This document shows positions 42,842-52,334 of a stretch of DNA of 64,000 nt, in pieces. The notes beneath the pieces were generated by a model. It was not told the origin of the DNA and searched no databases. It worked only from the letters and a program-made list of their open reading frames with translations. The stretch spans positions 26,205-90,204 of the forward strand of contig CAYUZB010000003.1 in NCBI GenBank assembly GCA_964449565.1, read 5' to 3'. Made by a program: the position numbers and the translations under genes. Positions within the stretch are counted from its first letter, which is position 1. Each line of letters starts with the position of its first letter. Origin of the DNA: Granulosicoccus sp964449565. GTDB lineage: Bacteria > Pseudomonadota > Gammaproteobacteria > Granulosicoccales > Granulosicoccaceae.

Positions 42842-43735
42842 TCATCGAGAATTTTCTTTGGATAATAAATACTCGGCGATCGATGTGCGATCTTCATTGG
42901 TCAATTCACTGGTGCCGTACTCGATCACGTCGGTCATATGACCTCCGGTGAAATCTCCAGTCGGCGTGATACCGACTTCAAGAAACAGTTCGATATCTTC
43001 AACTGACCAGGTTGATAGATCTTCGGGTGTAATGCCAGGGACGGACTCGCCGTCAGGTCCGCGCGAATTGCCCGACATTGAACGGCTCGTAAGACCCCCA
43101 ACAAGATTTCGAGGCGAATGGCATTCGGCACAGTGGCCAGGCCCGTTGACAAGATAGCTTCCGCGGCTAGCGGTATCAATTGTCGTTAAGGGGTCGAAAA
43201 ACATTGCTTTCCAGAGGAATAACCCGGAACGTATGGAAAACGGCCAAATAAGATCGTGATCAGGTGATTGAGTCGATACCGGTTCAACAGTGTCCAACCA
43301 TGCTTTTAAGTCGATCAGGTCCTGAGTTGTTGTCACACTGTAGGCTGTATAAGGGAACACAGGAAAATAATGTTCCTGTTCAGGGGATACACCTGCTGCC
43401 ATCGCAATCAGAAATTCTTCGCTTGTCCATTTACCGATTCCTGCATTCAAGTCACTGGTAATGTTGGGCGAATAGAAGGTGCCAAATGGCGTCTTGATTG
43501 GCACACCACCGGCCAACATGTCTCCCCCATCATCAATATTGGTGTGGCAAGCGATACAACCACCCATGAAGGCTACGTATTCTCCTCTTTTTGAATCACC
43601 ACTGAGGTTTTTGCTCTCCGCTCGAAGTGAATTTATTTTTATGGATGTCTGATCATTGACCCGAAGATAAGCATAAGTACATCCTGCGACGAGTAAGGCA
43701 ATTAAGAGAGCGATAACCAGGCGCAAGGGTTTCAT
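42842..43735 (-). CDS. Membrane-anchored dihaem cytochrome c (AdhB-like)
   Basis: 297-residue periplasmic electron carrier. An N-terminal hydrophobic segment ends in LVAGC, so it may be a lipoprotein or a membrane-anchored protein. Two haem c sites are CIACH (60-64) and CAECH (202-206). GGVPIKTPFGTFYSPNITSD and GIGKWTSEEFL resemble cytochrome subunits of PQQ alcohol or aldehyde dehydrogenases, which usually have three haems; here a third CxxCH is absent. No dehydrogenase subunit is adjacent, so the donor is unknown. It follows the gene at 43754 after 18 bp. Confidence 0.85.
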   Translation of the reverse strand: MKPLRLVIALLIALLVAGCTYAYLRVNDQTSIKINSLRAESKNLSGDSKRGEYVAFMGGCIACHTNIDDGGDMLAGGVPIKTPFGTFYSPNITSDLNAGIGKWTSEEFLIAMAAGVSPEQEHYFPVFPYTAYSVTTTQDLIDLKAWLDTVEPVSTQSPDHDLIWPFSIRSGLFLWKAMFFDPLTTIDTASRGSYLVNGPGHCAECHSPRNLVGGLTSRSMSGNSRGPDGESVPGITPEDLSTWSVEDIELFLEVGITPTGDFTGGHMTDVIEYGTSELTNEDRTSIAEYLLSKENSR

Positions 43736-43753
43736 GTTGAAAAAATTACCCAG

Positions 43754-44218
43754 TTATTCCTTGGGCTTCCGGAATCGTTTATGACAACCCGAGCAGCCTT
43801 TGGTCGTCTTAAAGAAGGCCTTCCTCAACCGATTGATATCATCTGTTGTTGAAACGGTACTCTTGAGAGACTCGCTAAGCTCTACAAACTCCGTGACTTG
43901 ATTGCTGAACTCATCCCATTCTTCCCATATACGTGGTAGTGCCTCTGTATGACTCCCGGTACGACTTTCGTCCGTATCGGGGAAAAGTTCAGCCATTCGC
44001 ACCCCATGAGACACGAAGGCGTCGGCCACATCGGCAACAGCGTTTCGGTCAAATTCACTCTTTCCTTTGAACATGTCTGCAACCAGTTTCGATTTATCGC
44101 CCATGTCTAACATGGCATCCATTCTTTCTTTGACAATTCCAGTGGCACCTGTGTGGCTGTAAACGATGCCTGCAAGAAGAAAGCTGGAGATAAAGAAACC
44201 TGTTGTGACGGTTTTCAC
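43754..44218 (-). CDS. Cytochrome c' / c556 family protein
   Basis: 154-residue exported four-helix haem protein. It has a signal peptide (MKTVTTGFFISSFLLAGIVYS) and a single C-terminal haem site, GCSGCHKRF (Cys142, Cys145, His146), the class II arrangement. The ERMDAMLDMGDK segment near the mature N-terminus supplies the probable methionine axial ligand of c556-type proteins. It is in a likely operon with the dihaem cytochrome downstream. Roles range from electron transfer to NO binding. Confidence 0.88.
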   Translation of the reverse strand: MKTVTTGFFISSFLLAGIVYSHTGATGIVKERMDAMLDMGDKSKLVADMFKGKSEFDRNAVADVADAFVSHGVRMAELFPDTDESRTGSHTEALPRIWEEWDEFSNQVTEFVELSESLKSTVSTTDDINRLRKAFFKTTKGCSGCHKRFRKPKE

Positions 44219-44468
44219 GATGTGAAATTCCTGATCGAGGTTAAGTTATGCGTTCAAGCGCGAAGCCCGGCGGCCCCGGCGGCGTTAGTAAGACAGTGTA
44301 ATCAGGGAATTGTTGCATCACTTGGCGCAGATTGCAACTAGGGCTTTGATATTCACTATCCGCAAGAGCTGCATTCACTTTTAGACGTTGATTACAAAAA
44401 AATTGCTTGATCAGTTACCTCGCCTACTCGTTGTATTGGTGTCACGCTAACGCGTGCAGTAGAAACAT

Positions 44469-45848
44469 CTATCGTTTATCGTCAGGTGACTGAGGGAGAT
44501 GTTCCTGCAGTCCAAGCTCATGCCACATCCAGTCAAAATCTTGTGGCGCGCCAGGCGTGCTTTTGTCTGTATTGGCTATCGTCTTGAGCCAGTTGATGAC
44601 TTTGTGTTGTTTATCCGGATCAGCAGCACAAGCACGCGGTGATTCATTGTCCAGCATGGGTATCGATTCATCCAGTGTTTTGCGGTAGTGTTGCATCAGA
44701 TGTTGTTGGATGAATTCCTGCACTTCCGGGTCGTTCTGCAGTTCTGGATCAAAACCTTGTGTCATTGGCTCACCGGACGCCATGCGCTCGGGATTTTCAT
44801 AAACCACGATGGGTTCTTTTTGTAAGGCATCACCTAGAAGCGACTGTAACTGCGTTAGGCCAAGTTCGCCACGCTCTACCGAGTTCGTTTCAAAATGCAG
44901 CTGTTTTTTCTCTAGCTTTAGCCGGCCGAACACGGTTTTCGAGTTTTCGTCTTTTAGCCATACCCAAGTATCTTTCTCTTCATTGACTATTGCAGGGTGA
45001 TTGTTGAGCCGGTCGCGAATGAAGGAAAGTTTGGTGATTTTAGGAAATCGATAGTTTGTGATAACGAGCTCTTCATTGTCGGTATTTTTCAAACTGGGAG
45101 CAGGGCGATCGTTATAAGCCAGTACGTCGACCGCCCAAAAGGTAAAGAATGTCTGGGGAAACATGGCCTGAAATTCTTCATCATGTTCGAAATCATATTC
45201 CTCTTCGGTCCCTTTTGCTTCCGCCGAATTTTTCTCTTCTTGGAACGCCAGCTCCATATCGGCTACTTCTTTTTCAATCACACTTTGTACATGCAGTGCT
45301 GTTTCCGGCGTCAGTGGAATCAACGCGCCTGAGAACGATCGCTTTGAACCCATGGGTAGTACGCGTGCAGCGAGTGCAGTCCATTTGCTAATGCTTTGAC
45401 TGGCCGTTTTCTCTATTACGCGAACAGGTTTCTTTTCTGTTCCATACGGTCGGACGTCTACCCAGGCACCGGCTTCCACATCAGTGACTTCCCAGAATTT
45501 TACTTCTGAGTCAGCTAATGCACGAAGATATTGTCGCCCATGTGTTCCCTCTCGCCAACCTCGGGTTTTCAGATAGTCATTAATCGCGTTTTTGAATTCG
45601 TCGTCGACGGTCCAGTAGATCGTGGCCATCTGCTCTACTAGAAACCCCCATGCCATATGTTCAAAGGGACCTTCGAGCAATCCAGACGCTACGTCATCAG
45701 TGCTCCAATCGAGTTGTTTGGCGATAGGGATAAAAAAATCTTCTATCAGGTCGTCAAAACGCGGTGCCCAGATTGGTGACGCCGTAATGAAATCGATCAG
45801 ATGGCGAGTTGCCTTGTTGATTTCTTTTTGTGCTTTTATTGAGCTCAT
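44469..45848 (-). CDS. Unknown 459-residue cytoplasmic protein
   Basis: No signal peptide or membrane segment. The N-terminal part is helical (RHLIDFITASPIWAPRFDDL); the middle contains a Glu-rich segment (about 205-225). The C-terminus, IPMLDNESPRACAADPDKQH plus KVINWLKTIAN, resembles the tail seen in DUF2384/SEC-C-associated proteins of the form IPxLxxxTPRxAxxxPxxR, where it is thought to mediate protein contacts. I cannot assign a function. It is a stand-alone gene between the cytochromes and ovoA. Confidence 0.7.
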   Translation of the reverse strand: MSSIKAQKEINKATRHLIDFITASPIWAPRFDDLIEDFFIPIAKQLDWSTDDVASGLLEGPFEHMAWGFLVEQMATIYWTVDDEFKNAINDYLKTRGWREGTHGRQYLRALADSEVKFWEVTDVEAGAWVDVRPYGTEKKPVRVIEKTASQSISKWTALAARVLPMGSKRSFSGALIPLTPETALHVQSVIEKEVADMELAFQEEKNSAEAKGTEEEYDFEHDEEFQAMFPQTFFTFWAVDVLAYNDRPAPSLKNTDNEELVITNYRFPKITKLSFIRDRLNNHPAIVNEEKDTWVWLKDENSKTVFGRLKLEKKQLHFETNSVERGELGLTQLQSLLGDALQKEPIVVYENPERMASGEPMTQGFDPELQNDPEVQEFIQQHLMQHYRKTLDESIPMLDNESPRACAADPDKQHKVINWLKTIANTDKSTPGAPQDFDWMWHELGLQEHLPQSPDDKR

Positions 45849-46069
45849 TTCCAGAGTGCTTCGCGTTGAAATTCCATTTCAATGGCTCGTTGCAGCTACG
45901 TGCCAAAAAGTAACCCAGAGAGGCCGCTGTCAAATTAAAACCAAGCGTCGTTCGCCAAGCTGGATACCGCCGAATAATCATCACAATATGGCCACCACAT
46001 GCGAGGAGGGATATTGCACTGCTATAAGCGGAGTATATCAACCCTCAAAGCTCAGATGGGCAACGACGA

Positions 46070-46092
46070 CAGCGGACGATAAACGTCCGCTG
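46070..46092 (-). terminator. 9-bp stem hairpin downstream of ovoA
   Basis: CAGCGGACG (46070-46078) and CGTCCGCTG (46084-46092) form a perfect 9-bp stem with a 5-nt loop, 55 bp past the ovoA stop. There is no U-tract on either strand. The rest of the 298-bp spacer (45849-46146) shows no other feature. Confidence 0.4.
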
Positions 46093-46146
46093 TAGGTATA
46101 TCCAGCAGTCTGAAGGCCCGGCAGAGAAGGCCTTAATGAGTGGGCG

Positions 46147-48348
46147 CTACGCCAACTTACGCCAAACCGAAAGCTCAGCCACCGTATGTTGATGCTTGCG
46201 TCGTGTTTCTCGAATCACAAAAGGAACATCAATGGGCGCTTGGTGTTGCTCGAATTCAGGCTGAAGTGCTTGTTGAATGCCTTCGAGGGTTGTGAAGTTC
46301 TCACCAGTGTCGGCCTTGAAGCCACCTAACCACTTGTCTTTTTCAGTAAATGACTCAAGCCAGGTATAGGGCGAGGTGATAACCAATAAGCCACCCGGGT
46401 TTATTCGGCCTTTAATCAAATCGAGAAACTGTTGTGGATCATAGAGCCGATCAATCAGATTGCCTGCAAAGACCATGTCGTAGCCACTGAATTTTTCGGG
46501 CAGGTTGCAGGCGTCCCCTTGCATGAAATTCACCTTGTCTTTGATGGCTTCATAGCCAAACTGAGCTAGTGAAATTTCCTTGAAAGAAACAATGTCGCCT
46601 TCGTCCTGAATGGCGTAACGTTGCAAGCCAGAGCTTTGTAGTTCGGTGGGCGCTTGAATCAGGCGTGCGGAAAAGTCCAGGGCATCAACATGGTCGTAGT
46701 GTTTGGCCAGTTCAAAGCTTGATCGACCGGTTGCACAACCGAGGTCCAGTGCTTTGCCGGTTGCCAATCCTTTTGCTGCATTCATGCAATGTTCGATACA
46801 GGCAACCGGGAAGTTCGGCACATTGAAGTATTCGTCGCCGTAGTGAAACTCGATGTACTGCGACACCATATCGTCCATTTCGTAAAGGTTCATCTTGGTC
46901 TCGGGTAGTGGCTCGGCTTCAATGTAGCGCATGCCGGAGTGTTGATAGAAATGGCGCCTGAAGGCATAACGTGCATCTTTTATGGCGTAGTTGCCGGTAG
47001 AAATCCAGCAGCCGCCCTTGATCAAATTGTGTTTGCCATCAAATGTGGGTGTAGAAAAATCATCATAGGCGGGATGCACTTCATAGCCTGCCAATGCATC
47101 GACCGGTGATTCGGTCCATTGCCATACATTACCGATAATATCGAAAAATCCCTCTTTGCATTCATGCCGGTTGACCGGGCAGGATGACATCTCGTACTCA
47201 AGATTGATATTACCGGGCGCGTTGTTCCAAAAGGGCTGATCCGTGTCCACCAGTGCTCTCAAGCGATACCACTCGGCTTCTGATGGTAGTCGTATGGATT
47301 TACCTGTGACTTCTGATTTCCATTCGCAAAACGCTTTTGATTCAAGGTAAGTCAGGTCGGCTGGCCAGTCCCATGGCATATCGATTTCTTCAAGCATGGT
47401 TCGGTACTTGTACTGATCACCCTCGAGTCTCCAGAAAACCGGCATGGTCGCCTTACGATATTGCGCCCAGCCCCAACCTTCTTCCGTCCAGTAGCGGCGC
47501 GTGCTGTAGCCCTCGACGTCCATGAATTGCTTGAACTCCGCATTGCTGACCAGGTATTTGCTGGCTTTGAAGTCGGCTACTTGATGGGCTTGCTTGCCGT
47601 ACTCCAAATCCCAACCGTACAGAGGGTCATCTTTTGATTTTCCAATAACAACCGCGCCACCTTCGACAGGCAACAGTTCATTGTCCGGCGCTTCAGCCGT
47701 TATGTCGCAGATATTTCCCCATAAGGTATGTGGCTTTACACAATGCAATGGCAGTTCGCGTATCAATACTGAAGAGGTTTCCAGGTGGATGCGCTCATGT
47801 TCGATACCCATCATCACAATCCATAGTGGGTCGTTCCATTGTATTGGCAGGCTTATATCGCAGGTGCGGATAAAGTTATCTACCAGCTCACGGGTTTTGT
47901 CTCGATAGTCCTTAACCGCAGCCGGTGTTGGCCAGTCGTAGCTTTTGTCATTCAAGTCATCCCATGACATTTCATCAACACCAATGGCCAGCGAAGACTC
48001 CAGCATCGGATCAATGCGCTGGTCAATCAGATTGGCCACATTGAGCTTGTTGATAAAAAAAACAGCCGTATGGCCGTAGTAAAAAATCAGCGGATGACGC
48101 AGCGGGCTTGCACGCTGATAATACGAATCGTCGTTGGCCAGACACTCAAACAGACTTTCATACAGTGAAAAGCTCTGATGAAAATAGTGGAGTATTTCTT
48201 CGCGCTTGGATTCCGGATCGTTTCCATGCAACAATGTGGTCTTGGTCACGACCGACTTTGCTGCGCCATCCTGGGGCGATTTGACTGATTGCTGCTGTTT
48301 TGGTTTTTGGGATGGAGTACAAGTGTCGCTTGCTGACGTACCGTTCAT
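46147..48348 (-). CDS. ovoA: 5-histidylcysteine sulfoxide synthase with methyltransferase domain (OvoA)
   Basis: Iron enzyme that joins cysteine and histidine through a C5-S sulfoxide bond, the first step of ovothiol synthesis; the C-terminal domain performs the later N-methylation. The 733-residue protein has a DinB-like N-terminal part with the iron-ligand motif EHERIH (His184, His188). An FGE-sulfatase-like domain follows (SEAEWYRLRALVD, GNVWQWTESPVDAL, GGCWISTGNYA). The methyltransferase has ALDLGCATGRSSFELAKHY. No separate PLP lyase (OvoB) is nearby. Ovothiols act as thiol antioxidants. The N-terminal 35 residues are low complexity. Confidence 0.92.
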   Translation of the reverse strand: MNGTSASDTCTPSQKPKQQQSVKSPQDGAAKSVVTKTTLLHGNDPESKREEILHYFHQSFSLYESLFECLANDDSYYQRASPLRHPLIFYYGHTAVFFINKLNVANLIDQRIDPMLESSLAIGVDEMSWDDLNDKSYDWPTPAAVKDYRDKTRELVDNFIRTCDISLPIQWNDPLWIVMMGIEHERIHLETSSVLIRELPLHCVKPHTLWGNICDITAEAPDNELLPVEGGAVVIGKSKDDPLYGWDLEYGKQAHQVADFKASKYLVSNAEFKQFMDVEGYSTRRYWTEEGWGWAQYRKATMPVFWRLEGDQYKYRTMLEEIDMPWDWPADLTYLESKAFCEWKSEVTGKSIRLPSEAEWYRLRALVDTDQPFWNNAPGNINLEYEMSSCPVNRHECKEGFFDIIGNVWQWTESPVDALAGYEVHPAYDDFSTPTFDGKHNLIKGGCWISTGNYAIKDARYAFRRHFYQHSGMRYIEAEPLPETKMNLYEMDDMVSQYIEFHYGDEYFNVPNFPVACIEHCMNAAKGLATGKALDLGCATGRSSFELAKHYDHVDALDFSARLIQAPTELQSSGLQRYAIQDEGDIVSFKEISLAQFGYEAIKDKVNFMQGDACNLPEKFSGYDMVFAGNLIDRLYDPQQFLDLIKGRINPGGLLVITSPYTWLESFTEKDKWLGGFKADTGENFTTLEGIQQALQPEFEQHQAPIDVPFVIRETRRKHQHTVAELSVWRKLA

Positions 48349-48436
48349 TTTAAGAGTTTATTCTGATAATGACGTTCGGCAGTAGACTGGGCATCAAGGA
48401 ATTAGTTCCTTCCGCAGGTAGACCCCAGACTTCCGT

Positions 48437-49942
48437 TCAAACGTCTGCTAATGTGAAATGACTGAAAAGCCCATTCGCCTGCAAACAACGTTTTAACAAA
48501 AACTGTCGACGCTTGTCATCCTGCGCTGCCAGCAGTCGGTCGCCAACCTGATACAAATAGGCGGGAAGCAAAATTGTCTGCATGACCTGCTTTTCAACCT
48601 TGCAGGCAATGATCATCGCCTTTTCGGCTACATCGTTTTCAGCATCGAGTCGGGTGATGTTCACCGGCAGGACCTTGCGGGCGATGTACTCTATACCGGC
48701 ATCCAGTGCATTATCGCCACGTGCGTGCACCCATCGTACGGTACCGATCGTGGTTTCCCCGATACTGACAATATCACCCACCTGCACAAGTCCAGCGCGG
48801 CAATCCGGATGCGTAATCAGGCAGCCCTGTGTCGAACGGTTCATGATGATCCACTCGCTGGTGTTATCACGACTGTCTGTATCTTCTTCCGGCGTCTTGC
48901 TGAGCATCAAGGCATTGGCTATTTCCTTGTGTCCGAAACTGATACGTGTGGCGTCGTGGCAAATGGTTCTGGCAGCTCTTCTGCGTCGAGAGCGGTTCAG
49001 TGCCAGATGCAGGCGCAGCAGTGATTGTCGCTCAAGCGTGTCCGCGCCCAGTAAACCGCCCGGTCCGGTCTGCAGGCTTTTTAGCTGCGTTTCAATATGT
49101 GCAATGGCTGGTGCCAGGCTAAAGTAGCGTCGTGAATGCATATCACCAGGCAAAAGACTTGGGGCAGGCTCCGGCGATGTGGCATGCGCGAGATCTACTG
49201 CGTAACGTAGTGGGTCGGATGTGTCAGCAGAAAGTTTTTCAATACTTATCTTGCGTGAGCATTCGCGTAGAAAAGTCAGTAGCAATGGCAATTGCCGGAC
49301 TCGCTGTTGCCTCAAGTCTGCCAGGTAAAGAAGTAATATGTAGCGATAGTGATCGGCCAAGGTCTCGGGAATACTGGACTCCGGTTTGCCGTGGAGGTCA
49401 TAGCCTGTCATTGATGCGCTATCAACCTTTGCGACTTCTTCAACCAGGTCGTGCTCTTCAGCCAATTGATAAAGCTGATGCGCATCCAGCAGAATGCCGC
49501 GCGGTAATTCCCGATATCCATGGATCATGGATTCAGCCTGACGGGCCAGCGCTCGCATGGCTCGGCGGGCATCAGCCGCTGCCGGTGCCTCGCTATCGTT
49601 CAGCAGTAGTTTGAACGCGAATACTTCTTCTCGCAGCAAGGAATCCCGAAGTTTGGCATTACGCATGAATTCGCGCGTCAGCGGCAAAGGCTGTGCGTTT
49701 GTCAACTCGGACAGATGCTGATGCAGCTCGCGTAAAACCGGAATGAAACAAGCCAATACGGCACGACGTCTGTCGACATCGTTGTGCAGTCGATTACTGT
49801 GTTTCAGGCCACGATAGACTTCTCGAGCATCATTGCCGGAGCTCAGGCCTTGCAGGGTGTTCAGCCACTCGGCGACGCCCGTTGGGTCAACGGGGAAACT
49901 GCCGGTATCGGCAACGGTTCTCTGCGGTACGGTCAAGGACAT
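48437..49942 (-). CDS. Unknown protein with possible C-terminal PilZ-like domain
   Basis: 501 residues from the ATG at 49942 (MSLTVPQRTV). A frame extension to 50101 would overlap the hslV start region and is not favoured. The N-terminal 350 residues are mostly helical with many Leu/Arg heptads. In the C-terminal part, EWIIMNRSTQGCLITHPDCR followed by VGDIVSIGETTIGTVRWVHA resembles the beta-barrel of PilZ-type c-di-GMP proteins, but the RxxxR motif is not clear. Function unknown. It diverges from hslV. Confidence 0.65.
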   Translation of the reverse strand: MSLTVPQRTVADTGSFPVDPTGVAEWLNTLQGLSSGNDAREVYRGLKHSNRLHNDVDRRRAVLACFIPVLRELHQHLSELTNAQPLPLTREFMRNAKLRDSLLREEVFAFKLLLNDSEAPAAADARRAMRALARQAESMIHGYRELPRGILLDAHQLYQLAEEHDLVEEVAKVDSASMTGYDLHGKPESSIPETLADHYRYILLLYLADLRQQRVRQLPLLLTFLRECSRKISIEKLSADTSDPLRYAVDLAHATSPEPAPSLLPGDMHSRRYFSLAPAIAHIETQLKSLQTGPGGLLGADTLERQSLLRLHLALNRSRRRRAARTICHDATRISFGHKEIANALMLSKTPEEDTDSRDNTSEWIIMNRSTQGCLITHPDCRAGLVQVGDIVSIGETTIGTVRWVHARGDNALDAGIEYIARKVLPVNITRLDAENDVAEKAMIIACKVEKQVMQTILLPAYLYQVGDRLLAAQDDKRRQFLLKRCLQANGLFSHFTLADV

Positions 49943-50054
49943 GGTGATGAGGCTAACATAGCATTGTGCCGCCGAATCATGGCACCCGATGACCGTCCAG
50001 AAGGTACACTTCAGCCTGTGAAGTAACCAAATGAATGTGGCAGGGGATATTTTT

Positions 50055-50606
50055 GTGGAACAGTTCCGCGGAACCACGATTTGCTCGGTCCGACGTGGCA
50101 ATCAGGTCGTGATAGGGGGCGATGGTCAGGTCAGCATGGGCAATGTTGTCATGAAAGGCAATGCGCGCAAGGTGCGCCGTCTGTACAAGGATCAGGTCAT
50201 CGCCGGATTTGCGGGTGGTACTGCCGATGCGTTTACCTTGTTTGAACGCTTTGAGGCAAAACTCGAAGCGCATGGTGGTCAGCTGACTCGGGCTGCGGTC
50301 GAACTGGCAAAGGATTGGCGAACCGATCGAATGTTGCGACGCCTTGAAGCCTTGTTGGCAGTGGCTGATCACACCGCATCCCTGGTCATTACCGGAAACG
50401 GCGATGTGATCGAACCGGAAGGCGGGCTGATTGCGATAGGCTCCGGGGGTGATTTTGCCAAATCCGCTGCGCGGGCATTACTCGATCACACTGAACTTGG
50501 GGCTGAAGACATTGTTCGTTACAGCCTTGAAACAGCTGCAAATATCTGCATCTATACAAACAACAACTTAACGATCGAATCGTTAACGTTCGATCAATCG
50601 TCGTGA
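50055..50606 (+). CDS. hslV: ATP-dependent protease peptidase subunit HslV
   Basis: Threonine peptidase of the HslUV two-component protease. Starting at GTG 50055, with AGGGGA 7 bp upstream, the protein has 183 residues beginning VEQFRGTTICSVRR; the first Thr of TTI is the expected catalytic N-terminus after propeptide removal. GGDGQVSMGN and GNARKVRRL are family motifs. An ATG at 50031 would add eight residues without a good ribosome-binding site. The stop lies 5 bp before the HslU ATG. Confidence 0.95.
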   Translation: MEQFRGTTICSVRRGNQVVIGGDGQVSMGNVVMKGNARKVRRLYKDQVIAGFAGGTADAFTLFERFEAKLEAHGGQLTRAAVELAKDWRTDRMLRRLEALLAVADHTASLVITGNGDVIEPEGGLIAIGSGGDFAKSAARALLDHTELGAEDIVRYSLETAANICIYTNNNLTIESLTFDQSS

Positions 50607-50611
50607 ATACC

Positions 50612-51943
50612 ATGTCCCAAATGACGCCGCGTGAAATTGTGCAAGAGCTCGACAAGCACATCATCGGACAACAACATGCCAAACGTGCCGTTGCCATTGC
50701 CTTGCGCAATCGCTGGCGGCGCCAGCAGGTTGACGAAAGCTTGCGTAACGAGATTACGCCAAAGAACATATTGATGATCGGCCCGACCGGTGTCGGTAAA
50801 ACCGAAATAGCCCGCCGTCTTGCGCGTCTGGCCAATGCACCTTTTATCAAGGTAGAAGCAACCAAGTTCACTGAAGTGGGGTATGTCGGACGTGACGTTG
50901 AATCCATCGTGCGAGATCTTGCTGATGTTGCCTTGAAAGAAACCCGTGAACGTGAAATGCAGCGGGTACGTAACCGCGCTGAAGATGCTGCAGAGGAACG
51001 TATTCTCGACGTACTGCTGCCACCGGCCAAAGGCGCCGGCTTTAATGTTGTTGAAACCGAGGAAAGCGGCACCCGTCAGAAATTTCGCAAAAAATTGCGT
51101 GAAGGTGATCTTGACGACAAGGAAATCGAAATCGATATCAGCGTGCAAGCTGCCGGTGTGGAAATCATGGCACCGCCTGGCATGGAAGAGATGTCCCAGC
51201 AGCTGCAGGGTATGTTTCAGAATCTCGGCGGTGGCAAAACCAAGCAGCGCAAGATGCGCGTCAAGGATGCCATGAAGCATCTGATCGATGAAGAAGCCCT
51301 GAAGCTGATCAACGATGAAGATCTGAAAACCAAGGTACTCGAGACCGTTGAACAAAGCGGCATTGTGTTCATCGATGAAATAGACAAGGTGGCGCGTGGC
51401 AGTGAAGGGCGTCAGGGTGCCGATGTGTCCCGTGAGGGAGTACAGCGGGATCTACTGCCGTTGGTTGAAGGCTGTACCGTGTCAACCAAGTTCGGCATGG
51501 TCAAGACAGATCACATCCTCTTTATTGCCAGCGGCGCCTTTCATCTTTCGAAACCGTCGGATCTTATTCCAGAGTTGCAAGGTCGCCTGCCTATCCGGGT
51601 CGAGCTCGAAGCGCTGAGTACGCGGGATTTCGAGCGCATTCTGGTAGAACCCGATGCATCCCTGACAGAACAATCGACAGCGCTTCTCGGCACCGAAGAT
51701 GTTGCTCTCCAATTTACTGACGACGGTATCAAGCGTATTGCCGAGGTGGCCTGGCAAGTCAATGAAAGTACCGAGAATATCGGCGCGCGACGCTTGCATA
51801 CCGTCATGGAGCGTTTATTGGAAACGGCCTCTTTTGAAGCTGCGGACAATAGCGGCACAACGGTTTCCGTCAATGCAGACTATGTCGACGATCATCTCGG
51901 CAATCTGGTTCAGGATGTTGATCTGAGCCGTTACATCCTATAG
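50612..51943 (+). CDS. hslU: ATP-dependent protease ATPase subunit HslU
   Basis: AAA+ unfoldase that feeds substrates to HslV. From the ATG at 50612 the product has 443 residues, the E. coli length, and begins MSQMTPREIVQELDKHI. Walker A is GPTGVGKTE, Walker B IVFIDEIDKVA, and the C-terminal SRYIL tail matches the segment that inserts into HslV. A GTG at 50603 overlapping the hslV stop is an alternative start three codons upstream. Confidence 0.97.
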   Translation: MSQMTPREIVQELDKHIIGQQHAKRAVAIALRNRWRRQQVDESLRNEITPKNILMIGPTGVGKTEIARRLARLANAPFIKVEATKFTEVGYVGRDVESIVRDLADVALKETREREMQRVRNRAEDAAEERILDVLLPPAKGAGFNVVETEESGTRQKFRKKLREGDLDDKEIEIDISVQAAGVEIMAPPGMEEMSQQLQGMFQNLGGGKTKQRKMRVKDAMKHLIDEEALKLINDEDLKTKVLETVEQSGIVFIDEIDKVARGSEGRQGADVSREGVQRDLLPLVEGCTVSTKFGMVKTDHILFIASGAFHLSKPSDLIPELQGRLPIRVELEALSTRDFERILVEPDASLTEQSTALLGTEDVALQFTDDGIKRIAEVAWQVNESTENIGARRLHTVMERLLETASFEAADNSGTTVSVNADYVDDHLGNLVQDVDLSRYIL

Positions 51944-51958
51944 GTCGTATAAAGAGCC

Positions 51959-52318
51959 ATGCCCAGACCCACCGATATCAAGCTGCATCAGAAGAGCCGA
52001 GTCCTTGAAGTCAGCTTTGATGATGGCTTCAACTGCAATCTTTCCTGTGAGTATCTGCGGGTACATTCACCCTCGGCCGAAGTACAGGGTCATGGGCCAG
52101 GTCAGGAAGTACTGCAGGTGGGCAAGGAAGATGTTGGTATCGATCAACTGGAACCCAGTGGTAACTATGCGGTAAAAATCCATTTTGACGATGGTCATAA
52201 CTCTGGTCTCTTTACCTGGGATTATCTGTACGCACTGGGTAAGCAATACGAGCAGAAATGGGCGGATTATCTGGCTGCACTGGACGCGGCGGGCCATAGT
52301 CACCGAAGTCAGAGCTGA
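51959..52318 (+). CDS. DUF971 (GBBH-like N-terminal domain) protein
   Basis: 119 residues with the DUF971 pattern: HQKSRVLEVSFDDG, CNLSCEYLRVHSPSAEVQGH and the C-terminal NYAVKIHFDDGHNSGLFTWD. The fold is related to the N-terminal domain of gamma-butyrobetaine hydroxylase. Its molecular role is not established. It sits between hslU and ubiE, a common neighbourhood in gammaproteobacteria, 15 bp after hslU. Confidence 0.92.
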   Translation: MPRPTDIKLHQKSRVLEVSFDDGFNCNLSCEYLRVHSPSAEVQGHGPGQEVLQVGKEDVGIDQLEPSGNYAVKIHFDDGHNSGLFTWDYLYALGKQYEQKWADYLAALDAAGHSHRSQS

Positions 52319-52334
52319 ACGAGATCAAGACGTG

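Noticed and set aside
49943..50101. N-terminal extension of the PilZ-like protein gene into hslV
   Set aside because: The added 53 residues are antisense to the hslV start region and include no recognisable signal. The ATG at 49942 is more reasonable.
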